A stretch of DNA of 64,000 nucleotides, taken from Whalleya microplaca (taxonomy: Eukaryota > Ascomycota > Sordariomycetes > Xylariales > Xylariaceae). Position 1 is the first letter of the stretch, and each line of letters opens with the position of its first letter. The translations under genes were made by a program, and so were the position numbers. The stretch is from positions 434,001-498,000 of the forward strand of contig MU385711.1 in NCBI GenBank assembly GCA_022497155.1, read 5' to 3'. Below, one piece after another: positions 31,071-42,289 of the stretch. The notes beneath the pieces are model-generated. The model did no database searches. It had not been told where the DNA came from and saw only the letters and a program-made list of their open reading frames with translations.

Positions 31071-33467
31071 ATGGACAGTAGCTGGTACAACATACAGCGA
31101 TGTCAGTTTGAAGCATGCCAATCAACTGTTTTACTAGGAGGTCCGTACTGCACGCGTCATAAGAATAGGGAAACAGTATTAAATCATACAGCCAGTATGG
31201 GGCCTTCTCTAACGTCAGATGGGCGCCATCACAGGAACGATCGGTCTTCTCAAAATTCTACCCAGCATTCCCCTCAAGTGAACGGAAACTCTTCTAAGAT
31301 GCACCATGCAGTGGAAAAGACGCGCGATGCTATTACAGTAAAAGCCCCTCTCCCGGCGTCAGGGCCTACTGTTGGGAAGAAACATCTCCCTGACAAGCAT
31401 GTCGCGAGGAAAACAACCAGTACTGTGAACTCCAAACCAGCACAAGCCCCAACAACACCACATACCCCTGATTCTCCGGCTTCATTGAGTCGTAATGTTG
31501 CTGGGGACAATGGTGGTTCGGGCCAACGGCCCATAAAGAGGCGGCGATTATCCACAGACATAGGCAAAGATATAGAAATCCGACGCTCTGGCACATCCGT
31601 TGTGGAAAACAATCACCCTAGGCCCTCTGAAAGTAAACCGGGACATACGGAAGAAAACAATGCCAGTGTTACAGCAGCTGGAGACTTTGCCCTTCATCCA
31701 AATAAGAGAGCATCGAACTCGTCGGAAGTGTCATCTAAGCCTAGGCAGCAGGTCGATCAAGGTGCTTCTAACCGGGAAACAATGTACAAAGGTTCTGGTG
31801 TTAAGACTGCACATCGGAAAGGCCAAGCTCCAGATAATATTGCCCGAAGTAACGGATTTCCAGTCCACGATGTGATTGATTTGACCGAGGATGATGAGGA
31901 GCCGCATACTCCCACTAAAAATAGTCGCTTGCCACATCCAACTAGCAATGTGCAAGATGGTCGCGAAGATCTCAACGCAAAATCACACCACTCTGCTAAA
32001 GAGTTATCGTCTATCTCTCAGCGTGACGAGAGTTCTATAGAGGTCCAAATTGGCTCGAAACACGAGGAACGCCCGCTTGAACATTTTGGCTCTGCTAGTC
32101 GTCAAACACAGCCGACTAGTGTTAGCAATACTGGCCCTAAATCGGTATCTCAATCTGTCCCGAATCAAGCGCATACGACACGGAAGAATCCTCTGCCTAC
32201 TTCACTAGATCTCCCTCGCACTCGAGCTGTTATTATTCCATCGCACATGAGTAATACGACTCCAACCCCTCAATCTGAAGGGTCTCGAATCCAACAGAAA
32301 GCTCCGCATCATCGGTCAAGCACTCAGGAATATATAAATGCACCTACTAGAAATGGGGATCAAGCTCGGTACAATGGTACAGTTTTGAATTCAATAGAGA
32401 CGGAAAAAGTCGACAGAAGTACACCAATTGCCCCAGTAGCACCGACACCTACTTCAAATTCGAGGTTTCCGCCAGAAAATAATGGGGGCCATATTACGCC
32501 TCGGTCCACGAAGTCCAAGCCCCCAAACCCGACGCCACAGGCCCAGGCATCTGTACGTGATACAGTGCCAAAGCCGATCATCGTTCCTACAACAAAGTCA
32601 AATGGCATACATGGCGACAACCATTTGGTGAATTCTAGCATCTCTCCCTCGACACAACGCGCGCCTCTGGCTAAAGCTCAAAAACAGTCAATTTCTAGGC
32701 GTAGGTCGCAAGACTTGAGAGGACTGCATTCTCCGAGGTCATCGCATCACAAAGGTCCCCAGGGACCACATTCGACTGAGCCGGAATCTTCTTCAACAAA
32801 ACGTCTCCAGCCCCCAAAATCCTCAACACGCTCCAATGAGGCTGCAATTAACGGCGTACAGCAAAGTAATGGGGTAGAAGCACCAGTCAACAGCTCAACT
32901 ATAGCATCTATAGTTCGAAACCGAAGCTGGAAGCACCTGAATCCAGAGGAAAGGCGTCAGGCCTGGGTAGCCAATCATGATCCCCAAAAGTTCGACTCGT
33001 ACATCTACGGTGAGCTCAACAAAGCAAATAGACCCGGGTCTGCATTGTTCGATTTGCCCGAATACCTGCAACCCCCAAGACCCGCCCGTCCAGCAACTCA
33101 CTTCGCCCACATTGATCCACGTGTCCATTGGGTACAACCACATTCTAGGCAATGGCATCTCGAGAAACACATGGAGATTCGCGAACGAGGTAGTAGGAAG
33201 AAGAATTTCGGCCAAGCCGCGGCTCGCGCGGCGAGGAAGAAAGAAATAGAGGGGCCCCCCAAATGCGACCTCCCAGAGCGCGTGCTGAACAACCCCGCAT
33301 GGCTGGCTGCCGTAGATGAGCTCGACGACATGGCTGAACAGTACCACGCCAAGGAGCGTGAGCTCCGCAGGGAGCGCCGTACGAGAGCGCGCAAGAAAGA
33401 GAAGGGGAAGGAGAAAGAAGTCATAATAGCCGATTCTTCTAATGAGATGGACGTGGACTCGAATTGA
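31071..33467 (+). CDS. large disordered nuclear-type protein with SUMO-interaction-like motif
   Basis: A 798-aa single-exon gene. The first 35 residues hold a compact cysteine/histidine cluster (CQFEACQS...GGPYCTRHKN) that could bind zinc. Residues 40-640 are low-complexity, rich in Ser, Pro, Thr, Asn and His. Within this lie a basic nuclear-localisation-like RPIKRRRLST and the hydrophobic-acidic motif VIDLTEDDEE, which matches a classical SUMO-interacting motif. The last 170 residues regain fold-like composition (WKHLNPEERRQAWVANHDPQ; HFAHIDPRVHWVQPHSRQWH) and end in a charged coiled-coil-like, Lys/Arg/Glu-rich tail. A chromatin or transcription role is plausible but inferred only. The family is not recognised. 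The uninterrupted 2.4-kb frame makes the call secure. Confidence 0.85.
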   Translation: MDSSWYNIQRCQFEACQSTVLLGGPYCTRHKNRETVLNHTASMGPSLTSDGRHHRNDRSSQNSTQHSPQVNGNSSKMHHAVEKTRDAITVKAPLPASGPTVGKKHLPDKHVARKTTSTVNSKPAQAPTTPHTPDSPASLSRNVAGDNGGSGQRPIKRRRLSTDIGKDIEIRRSGTSVVENNHPRPSESKPGHTEENNASVTAAGDFALHPNKRASNSSEVSSKPRQQVDQGASNRETMYKGSGVKTAHRKGQAPDNIARSNGFPVHDVIDLTEDDEEPHTPTKNSRLPHPTSNVQDGREDLNAKSHHSAKELSSISQRDESSIEVQIGSKHEERPLEHFGSASRQTQPTSVSNTGPKSVSQSVPNQAHTTRKNPLPTSLDLPRTRAVIIPSHMSNTTPTPQSEGSRIQQKAPHHRSSTQEYINAPTRNGDQARYNGTVLNSIETEKVDRSTPIAPVAPTPTSNSRFPPENNGGHITPRSTKSKPPNPTPQAQASVRDTVPKPIIVPTTKSNGIHGDNHLVNSSISPSTQRAPLAKAQKQSISRRRSQDLRGLHSPRSSHHKGPQGPHSTEPESSSTKRLQPPKSSTRSNEAAINGVQQSNGVEAPVNSSTIASIVRNRSWKHLNPEERRQAWVANHDPQKFDSYIYGELNKANRPGSALFDLPEYLQPPRPARPATHFAHIDPRVHWVQPHSRQWHLEKHMEIRERGSRKKNFGQAAARAARKKEIEGPPKCDLPERVLNNPAWLAAVDELDDMAEQYHAKERELRRERRTRARKKEKGKEKEVIIADSSNEMDVDSN

Positions 33468-34620
33468 TTAGACACCTATATATACATATACATCACGCCT
33501 CGAAGGAAAGCGCCTGTTCTGCTATCGACTTGTCCTGGATATTGTCCCACAAACCTTGGAAGAGCATGAGTGGTCATCGTGAATTATGCCCAGAAAACAC
33601 CATATCCGGATTAGCTAGATCTTCAAATAGACAAGTCAAGAAGCCGAGAATCAGGAGCTGGAGGACACTTCAACTCTAGAAGAAAAGCTACAGAGATAAT
33701 GGACAGGAACGATACCACGAGGTGCGTGGCAAAGGCATCAACGCGTGAGATGCCAAAGGGTACCGATGGGCTTCAGCACGGGGCTCTCTATATAGTTTAG
33801 GACAAGGCCGTGGCACAGGATAAGTAGATGCAGCTACTAAAGTATAAATTTTGTTTTCACTTTATCTCTGAAAAGTTTGATTTCTAGTTCTCACCTGTAG
33901 ACAATTCGAAAAAAAACTCGACTTCTAATGGAAATGGCATACCTATGTTCTCACGGCTCTCTCGTCGTCTAGGTATAGCCAGATATTCCTATCAATAGAA
34001 TTATAGCCGAGGTCGAAATCCAAGTTCCGTTCTTCTATCCAATTATTCATGAGAGGTTCTAACGAGCTATGGCATGGCGTAGCTAGCTTAACTTGGGTGC
34101 GAGACCACCTTTATAGTCCAGAGTACGATCTGATAATAATAGTTTCCTTTTGGGGTGGCAGGTCTCAGGATATCTAGTCTAGTCCCCATCGTAGTAGATC
34201 GAATGAAATAAGAGAAGCCTGAAGAGAACATAACCAATATCTATACGTATTCATAAGATATAACATGTCACTTGTAGAGTATATCACTTCAAAGGCAGGC
34301 TCAATTTATAGGAAAATGGTATCAATTTTTATCCGACCGAGCCGCGAAGATATAGAAATCGCTGTGAGATATCGACCAAAACAGGTCTAAAACCGCTAGG
34401 GGAATCATGTAGAAAACACCAGAGGCACGCCATGTTCCTCCGTGAAACAGCTCTATCCGAGCGACCCGTCCGCTTCAAATTCCGTGACATCTTGTACGAC
34501 CATACGATTTGGGCCTCCTCTATGTACCATGACCGTCCCATGTATGTCGCGGGTATCTGTTTCCCAGACCCGATCCGATCCTCATCCACCCATCCGATCT
34601 CCGTCAGCGACCTCGGTGAT
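33468..34620. other. intergenic region
   Basis: About 1.15 kb between convergent genes. A minus-strand frame (34329-34898) overlaps the next gene out of frame and is not supported. No repeats are seen. Confidence 0.5.
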
Positions 34621-35651
34621 CTACTTCGCAAACCGCGACTTTCTAAGTCCAAAGGGTAGATTGAGACGCACGATATCGTTCGCAAGCTCTCTCTCTTCAA
34701 CGGACAGGTGCGCCTTGTCGAACTTTTCGGTACCGCGTTGCGGCTTCGGATCCTGCTTAGTTGGGCTTTGCTGGGTTGGGCTTTTCTTGGCCGGATCTTG
34801 CTTGGTAGGAGAAGAAGTGCGCTTGTCTTGCTTGCCGCGCCATTGCTTGCCGCGCCATTGCTTGCCGCGCCATTGCTTGCCTTTCCCCTTCTTGCCATTT
34901 CCCTGGTTACCTCCCTTTTGCTTGGTTGGACTTCGATTCCCCGACTTGGCGATCTGTTGGTCAGGGTTAGGCTTCGTCTCGGGCGCTGCCGGCTTTCTGG
35001 ATGCCCAGCGGGAGCGTCGCACGTTGTTCTTCGATGGAGACTGGGAGGCCTTGGGCTCCGCGGGCTTAGCTTTCGACTGATGCTCCAAGCTTGGTTGTGC
35101 CATCTCGTTGTTAACTTCGAGGCTAATCGCGCTGGTCACCTCTAGCCATTCGTCGAGCCATTTAGCATACTCCGGGGTTTCCTTGTACGGGATCTCGACG
35201 GGTTCGACAGGGTAAATAGGTTCGAGGTCGGCCCAGTCCTTTACCGTTACATGTACGGAGGCGAGATCGGCCCAGTCTTTTTCCGTTACATGTACGGAGT
35301 CGAGCTCAGTGTACTTGCGTTCGGGAGTCGACCAGTCATTTTTCGCCCATACGCAGTGGTGAAGACCATGCTTGAGTGGGGTCTCCTTCATCGCGGCATC
35401 CTTCTTCGGGGTCTCAATTAGCTTGGCTACCAGGTCGGGAGAGCCCTTTCTCACCATCTCATTGATGTGCTTTCCCTGCTGCGTGCAGAAGGGACACAGG
35501 CGTTTGCGTTCGCGCTTGGCTCTAGACACCAACCTAGGCGCAGCCGGGCAAGTGCAGGTCTGGGTGTCTGGGGGATCTGTCAGCTGGAAGGGTGTCTTGA
35601 TATATGATGGTATGATAGTGACTCACCAATGAGTTGACCGTTGTTAGACAT
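34621..35651 (-). CDS. hypothetical basic protein with internal tandem repeats
   Basis: Two exons, 35627-35651 and 34621-35576, joined over a 50-bp intron (GTGAGT...CTGAC...AG), give 326 aa starting MSNNGQLIDPPDT. The N-terminal 40 residues contain CTCPA and CPFC pairs that might bind a metal. A 13-residue unit ending in KDWADL is repeated twice (DNA repeat at 35221-35298), and a five-residue GKQWR unit occurs three times in a very basic Lys/Gln/Gly segment. Multiple SPTKQ-type phospho-acceptor motifs follow. No signal peptide or membrane span is present. Basic, repetitive and SPTK-rich composition suggests nucleic-acid or chromatin association, but this is inference. The family is unknown. 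Confidence 0.7.
34831..34875 (-). repeat. 15-bp tandem repeat, three copies
   Basis: The unit cttgccgcgccattg occurs at 34831, 34846 and 34861 without change and encodes the GKQWR repeat on the minus strand. Identical copies suggest recent expansion. Confidence 0.9.
35221..35298 (-). repeat. 39-bp tandem repeat, two copies
   Basis: Copies at 35221-35259 and 35260-35298 differ at a few positions and encode two 13-residue units (SVHVT.KDWADL). Confidence 0.85.
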
Positions 35652-36333
35652 TATAGTCGTAGATGGTTGATACACAACGCGGACTTAGACGACGATTAGG
35701 TTATATGTATGTCTTTTTGTGTCAAGACAATAGTGCAAAGATATCGTGCTTGCTTTGAAACGCAAGAAAACGAGGCCTTGCTGATGTGATGTGAGCGCGG
35801 TGCTATTTTATAGAGTATCGTCGTTGCGACACAGCTGGTGAACTTGCTGTAATGTAATTGATGTACAGGTATCCTTTAGATATTCGGATGGCCAAATACA
35901 AGAATCAGTCTCTTGTTGTGACAAGTGTCGAGTTGGTGAAATTGGTGAGTATCTACAGGGAGAAATGTGGTTGTGGGACAGAGTAACACAACAAAACTAT
36001 GAGTGTGGAATTACCAAGAATGAAGGAGAGTGGGAAAGAGTGATGGCTAGGAAGACCGGTTTAAGAATTAAATACCCAGGCATAGGGAACCTAAAAGCAC
36101 GGCCAGACGATTTAACCCAAATGGCTTGAAGGTTACCTTACCCTGCTTACCTACCATAGTTTGCTAGTTTGGCAGGAGCTATGTAATACCGTTGCCATTC
36201 GTCTCTATTGTTAACTTTGTACGATGGTTCTTATTTTTATGACTCATAGAAGAATGGCATCAAGTACAAGACACCTTGTAGCTATTGTGTTAACCAAAAG
36301 TTTTACTATTTTTATACCTAGAGTGACCTTAGA
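35652..36333. other. intergenic region
   Basis: Promoter of the repeat-protein gene (read to the left) and 3' flank of the aconitase gene. No other feature is seen. Confidence 0.5.
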
Positions 36334-38780
36334 TCACCGCTTTGATAACATGTTTAACGCGCTACCAGCGAGAATAAACTCTGCCTGGTCTTTACTGATC
36401 GCATGCTTCGTCTTGATGAGTACTTCCTCACCGGTTCTAAATCTCTTCACCTTCAATGTTACTTCTCCTTTTCCACCGTTATGCAGCATCTCATGCAGAC
36501 CTATTGTAGCTACCTCATCGCAGGCACCGATATTGTCGTAATCCGCCTCATTGGCAAAAGTCAGGGGGACAACTCCCTGTTTCTTAAGGTTAGTCTCGTG
36601 TATTCGCGCAAAACTCTTCGTTAGTACGATCCGTGCCCCAAGATATCGGGGCTGTAGAGCAGCGTGCTCACGCGCACTACCCTCGCCGTAGTTGTGTTCG
36701 GCTACCACTAGCCAGGGGCGTGCAGCCTCCTTCCACCGTTGACCTAACTCGGGGATCGTGTGTTTGGAGCCATCCATATCGTAAGCAGCATTAACTTCAC
36801 CAGTCTCCGCATTGAACGCAGTATTAAGTGTGTTAGCGCTGATGTTAGGAAGATGACCCTTATACTTTAGCCAAGGGCCAGCAGCTGAGATAGTGTCTGT
36901 AGTGCATTTACCGGTAACTTTGACTAATACACGAAGACCAGAGAGATCTGAGTCCGGAAAGGGTTCAAAGGGTTCTAGGAGAGCAAGGCGCTCTGAGGTT
37001 GGCGATATGGCCACGTTAACAGACGCGTCAGGGGGTTGGATGACAGCGCGAAATTCTTCCCGTGCTACTTCGAATGGCTTAGGTGGGATTTCAAGACCGG
37101 AAGGAGGAGTGAAGCGGAATTCCTCGCCAGACGATGTCGTAAGTGAGTCGGTCATGGGGTTGAATGTAGTTGTGCCGGCAAAAGCCATGGCTGTGACAAT
37201 TTCTGGCGATGCGAGGAAATTCATGGTGTCGGGGTTGCCATCATTGCGACCGCGAAAGTTGCGGTTATAGGAGGTAAAGATGGCGTTGGATGTACCCTTC
37301 TCAACACCATCGTGTCGCTTCCACTGGCCAATGCAAGGCCCGCAGGCATTGGATAGTAGGATACCGCCTGCTTCTTTGAAAGTTTCTAGAGGCCCATCTC
37401 TTCGTAGTGTCTCCCTAATCTGGTCACTTCCTGGCGTGACATAGAAATCTGAAACGGGCTTCAGACCAGCCGCCTTTGCCTCACGGACCATGCCCTCAAC
37501 ACGAGTCATATCTTCGTAAGAGCTGTTCGTACAGCTACCAATTAAACCTGCCGACAGTTTATCGGGCCAATTTTGTTCCTCTACGGTTTGTTTGAACTGA
37601 GATAGTGGGGTAGATAAATCAGGGGTAAATGGTCCGTTAATATGAGGTTCCAATTTGGACAAGTCAATAGTGATGACCTCGTCGTATTTGGCGCCAGCAT
37701 CGGCTCTCAACTGGACGATGTCGGAAAACTTCTTCGCTTCTGCTGCCACGTCTTGCCGATGAGTAGCCTCCAAGTACCGCACGTGCGCTGAGTTAAAGGG
37801 GAATATCGAGGTCGTTGCGCCCACTTCGGCTCCCATATTGCACATAGTCGCCATACCTGTGCAGCTCAGTGTTTCAACACCAGAACCAAAATATTCAATA
37901 ATAAAGCCAGTACCACCACGCACGGTAAGCTGCCCGGCAAGGTTCAGGATAACGTCCTTCGGTGAGGCCCAACCGTTGAGTTTGCCCTTCAATTCCACGC
38001 CAAGAACGCGAGGTGCCTTCAATTCCCACGGCGCACCAACAAGCGCTTCAACGGCGTCAGCGCCGCCAACACCGATGGCGATTGTAGAAAGACCGCCAGC
38101 GTTAGGCGTGTGACTGTCGGTACCAAGGGTCATCAGACCAGGCGCAGCATAGTTCTCCAGGACACTTTGGTGAATAATACCGGCCCCAGGCGGCCAGAAT
38201 TCGATCCCGTATTTCTTAGAAGCAGACTCCAAAAAGTCAAAGACCTCCTGGTTCATCTTGATACCGGACTCTAAATCAGATTGCGCGCCAAGCTCGCCCA
38301 CAATCAGATGGTCACAGTGTATACTAGCAGGGATCGCGGTCGACGGGAGATTGCAGGTCATAAACTGCAGGAGAGCCATCTGCGCCGAGGCATCTTGCAT
38401 AGCGACCCGATCGGGCTTGAGTTTGAGGTTTGCGGTGCCTCGAATGTCGCGACCACCGTTCGTATTAGTCAGAAGAGATTCCTCGGCATTGTCTAAATGG
38501 CTGTAGAGAATCTTCTCGGCCAGAGTAAGAGCGGAAGTCCTCCCCAGAACCTCCTTAACCTTCTCATAGTTCTTAAGTAACTTAAGATAGGGCGGTATCC
38601 GAGGATTCGAGTTGTCGAATGTAGGTGTCGCAAAGGATCGAGTTCGTGGGATGTCTCGCCGACTTCGAGCAACGAATCCCTAGACACAGAGGTATAATTA
38701 GCAGTTGTACAAGTTTAAGACTCTTATTTTCGTACCCTGAGACCCGTGCCTCGGCGACACGCAAGTTCAATTGCCCTCAT
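36334..38780 (-). CDS. mitochondrial aconitate hydratase (paralogue, Aco2-like)
   Basis: Two exons, 38736-38780 and 36334-38679, with a 56-bp intron (GTACGA...CTAAT...CTAG), give 796 aa. The first exon plus the start of exon 2 encode an Arg-rich targeting sequence (MRAIELACRRGTGLRGFVAR). The enzyme isomerises citrate to isocitrate through a [4Fe-4S] cluster. Cluster ligands are present: Cys398 (GSCTNSSYEDM), Cys461 and Cys464 (NACGPCIGQW). GTDSHTPNAGG and the C-terminal swivel-domain YGEGSAREHAAL are intact. The length fits mitochondrial aconitases (about 780). Regions that are highly conserved in the main fungal aconitase read differently here, so I infer the second paralogue, linked in some fungi to homocitrate dehydration in lysine synthesis. 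Confidence 0.9.
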
Positions 38781-40337
38781 TCTTTTAATTGGTGCCGCAG
38801 GGCAGAAGAATGCGACGAAGAAACATCCACGAAGAAGGGAAAAAAATTATGGAAAATAACTTTTGGTATGACAATTGAACGATTTTCATTGGTAGCACGC
38901 AAAAAAAGCGTTGCGATGTCGGCGGGTGGGTCTCGGAATCCGGGGTACAGGGACTTACACAAATTACAGTATAGACCATGTATATCTACGCATACTTTTT
39001 ATTGTAATATCCTTAGTTACGGCCATTTCAAGCTTTTACTATGGTATGTTAAGCGTATGTAGCATCGTTCAATATTGAACTATTTGAGTGACAAAGTCTA
39101 TATAGATGGTAAATCGTAACTCTATACAAGATATCACAACCCTATTCTATATCTTCCAACTTACTCAAGAGCCCTCCTAAAGTAAGACGTCAGTTGTTTA
39201 GTGCAGTATTGAATTGCTGTAATAGAGCTAAAATTTTTACAAGATTTAGCACTAACACACATCTAGGCAGAGATGCCAAATAGAGCAACTACGCATAATA
39301 TACTTACTATACAGCCTAAATCCTCTCTGAGACAGTAGACCTAAAGCTTTAAGAGTTATCTTCTTATAATTGTAAGGGATGCTTAATTATACGGAGGTTC
39401 CAGACTTGCTGCTTGAATTGTGACTTCTAGCGCATTACATAGAGAGTTAGAAATAGTTGAGAAGTTAATTACATATTCCACGGGCTCCTTACAGCAATCT
39501 TATTCTCTTGACCCATGACTCTGAGGTTTCATCTCGATTCACTGAACCAAAGTATCAATAACAAATAAGTGTCTTCGACTAGCTCTTGATATGCGGAGAA
39601 TTGCAGGTAGGGATGAACACGCATGTTAACTAAGTGATTGAAGAGAAGCTTATGAATCAAAAAGAAAGCATCGTATCTTACCATACTAAAAGGACCCAGT
39701 CTGCTAGTTCTATTATCAATCAAAGGATCCCGCAACTAGAGCACATCATCTGAGAGTACAACGCTTGAGGAAGTATGCACTCCTCAAGGTCGATCATATG
39801 AAGATGGTTTCTTCATGTTGTACCTACTGTAGACGTGAAATGTGACAGGGCTGTAAATCTAACAGGTTTCTGTGTAATACCTCTATTGTGTAAGTGCCAA
39901 TGCATTTTTACAAAGCTAACAGATGACACTGTTCCTTGACTAGATGAAGGTAACTAAGCCTAGTTAACTTAAGGCAGCAGAAATATACTGTTCCAATAAA
40001 TATGCAAACATCTCTTCATAAAATACGAGTAAATAGTAAGTACGTAGAGCACTCGAAAAGTAAAGAGCACCAAATTCAATGCGTGGGCGAAACCATATTT
40101 ATTTCTAAAGGCTATGGCTAGTGATCTTATTACTGTTCATCTGAATTGTAGACAATGAGTTGAAGTCCACCTGTTCTAGATGTTCACAATAGGCCCCTAA
40201 ATTAATAGTTGGGCAAATTGGAACAATTTCCAACCAAAGTCTCAGCTAAGCCGTCACCAATACGGAGTCATCAGTGGACTGCACTCCGCCACATAAATCT
40301 AATGCTTGAGATTTTATGCTGGATAGACTTGTCAGTT
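38781..40337. other. intergenic region
   Basis: About 1.55 kb, moderately AT-rich, without a supported gene. Frames at 38625-39062 (plus) and 38777-38979 (minus) are overlaps of the aconitase leader. Confidence 0.5.
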
Positions 40338-40846
40338 TCATGGCAGTGAAATAATGATACGCATGTTCAATTGAACTAGGATAAGAAATAGGCAGAGGTG
40401 ATTAGAGAATTTTGCTTACCGAAATGGAGTCGTCCGTTGTCGTTTCCGATACGCTCACCTAGGTTAAGGTCGGCATCGACGTATTCGCCATCCTTCTTCT
40501 TTAGGCGAGCCCTCAGGACTGGTACATTGTCTCCTCCTTCAGTACCGAAGTGGATGTTTTCGGCGGTCTCAGAGAAGTCTGTCACGCGAGTTAGGGAGAG
40601 TCCTCGTCCTAGCAATGCAGTCCTTATTACTACATACTGTTGCCACCCCACTCGAATCTGCCTGTATATGTGTCAGCTACTGGGGAGTGTAGAGAATGTC
40701 AATCTTCCCAGGACGATAAGGTACTTACCATCATTGTTACCGATGAAGTCGTTCAAGTTGATCTCGGAGTCGTGGTCACCAAGACGGGCCTTGAGGATGT
40801 GACCATTGTCGACGCGGATGTCGTTAGCAGAAGCGTGGAAAGACAT
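40338..40846 (-). CDS. CyanoVirin-N homologue (CVNH) lectin
   Basis: Four exons: 40729-40846, a 24-nt micro-exon 40638-40661, 40420-40578 and 40338-40375. Introns of 67, 59 and 44 bp have GT...AG ends and branch sites, and all phases agree. The product is 112 aa. Two tandem CVNH modules are visible: MSFHASANDIRVDNGHILKA...INLNDFIGNNDGRFEWGGNNF, then SETAENIHFGTEGGDNVPVL...LNLGERIGNDNGRLHF. CVNH proteins bind high-mannose glycans. There is no signal peptide, as is common in fungal members. The last exon (about 12 codons) is the least certain part. The micro-exon encodes RFEWGGN at the junction of the two modules and would be missed by simple gene finders. Confidence 0.85.
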
Positions 40847-41940
40847 TGTGTTTGTGTAATCAAGCAAGTCTCTGATTAAGTGAACCTGGGTGATTTACAG
40901 ACGAAGCCTCTCAAGTCATGAACGCGCGGATGTGTCTTGACTTCTATAAGACATTCTGATCCACATATATCGTCTTAAGAGTATAATGCCATAGGTGCAT
41001 GCAATTCTGAAGGCATATTACTTCATAGCGATCTATGCTCCACTGCGACGATGGTCTAGACTTACACGTGTAGACCTTTGCTTGGCTTCTTCACTTAAGC
41101 ATCATGCTCGCGTGGAGCCATGGCCCCATGCCCAGCTGAAAACATGCAGACCCTGAAAATTGACTGCATAATAGGGTATGTATGAAACATTGGTCCCAAG
41201 GTCGTAGGAATCTGTTGATGCCTAAGATCTACTTTGTAGCTCTTCACCCAGAGGTTTACCATAATTGCGATGACTGTATGAATATTTCACCATTTGTGAT
41301 CATCCGAGCACATCAATTATCTCTGGGCCTGAAGACGCTCTTGTAAATGTAAATATATGCCTTTTTGAGCAGTGTTTAAGGTAAATCGTAGATGTTTTCA
41401 TCAATTACCGCTCTACCCTGTTGCAGATCCTGTCATCTCGGGCTACGGCAATGTGGAGTTGATGGGACGTGATGCCGGCTTCTTCCAACTTCAAACATGG
41501 CATAATAAGACCGATGCCAAGCGATTGGCATGTGAATCATTAGTGTCTTCTGTGTCATACGATGCTCATTGCTGTATAGTCTATAAGTTCTTAAACCAAG
41601 GGAGATATTATGTAGTTGACAAGTTTACAGATACTCTCTAGAGAGGACCAGTAAACAAAACAATGGAACAAACTATTCTTAAGCATGGGTAAAATTTCTA
41701 CTAGTCATACGAACGATTCAGATGTTCCTCGTTGTAAATGAAGATATCATCTAAACCCAGTGCACGGAAGGGGACTTAACGATGCTTAAGACTACCAAGC
41801 TTGCTATTTTCCTTATATTCATTGTAAGTTTATGGATAACGCGGCAGCGAAGACCTTACATTAATGCCCGCATTGCCGGTAGTATTACTCCACAACACCA
41901 CGGTCCACTTACGGAACCTGTAATAGTACTTAATGTAAAG
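40847..41940. other. intergenic region
   Basis: CVNH promoter on the left. Small frames at 41372-41641 (89 codons) and 41782-42021 run toward the copia insertion; the second begins with a signal-peptide-like MLKTTKLAIFLIFIVSLW and is cut by the left LTR. Neither is supported as a gene. Confidence 0.45.
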
Positions 41941-41945
41941 CCTAC

Positions 41946-42139
41946 TGTCACGATAATAGGGATATTAAAGATCTCTTTTAAGCCTATGGATCTCGGAGTA
42001 ATATTGCTCCGAGATCCATAGGCTTAAAAAGAGATCTTCTGTAGCTAAAAGATCCTTTAGATTTTAGATTTTTACATAATTTTACTGGAGTAATTACGGC
42101 AGCACTTAAATAATCTTTATATATACTATAACTGTAATA
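41946..42139 (+). repeat. 5' LTR
   Basis: The LTR begins TGTCACGATAATAGGG and is aligned base for base with 49953-50146. Differences between the two LTRs are mostly C/T and G/A transitions, including in the first 14 bases of the right copy (tattataataatag). Confidence 0.93.
41969..42037. repeat. hairpin cassette inside the LTR
   Basis: The arms 41969-41998 and 42007-42037 are inverted copies (30 and 31 nt, one T indel) around the loop taatattg. AGATCT lies at both outer ends. In the solo LTR at 7948-8080 the cassette is missing and only one AGATCT remains. The same hairpin, RIP-mutated, is in the 3' LTR (about 49976-50044). Confidence 0.9.
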
Positions 42140-42289
42140 GTTATAAGCCCGGTTAACGCTTAAGGCCGGTACTCTTTAGTAATTACTTATTAAAATTAAA
42201 CTATTTTATTTTTTATACTTTCTTTTTTTTATAACAGCTTTTCGAACTATAAATAAGCTTAATATTATATTTTTAACAACCGATTTAAT

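Noticed and set aside
34329..34898. 189-codon minus-strand frame overlapping the repeat-protein gene
   Set aside because: It shares the repeat DNA out of frame; the frame of 34621-35576 joins a proper first exon and explains the locus.
41782..42021. Frame with signal-like start running into the 5' LTR
   Set aside because: Its 3' half is LTR sequence; without the insertion only about 55 codons remain and no family is recognisable.
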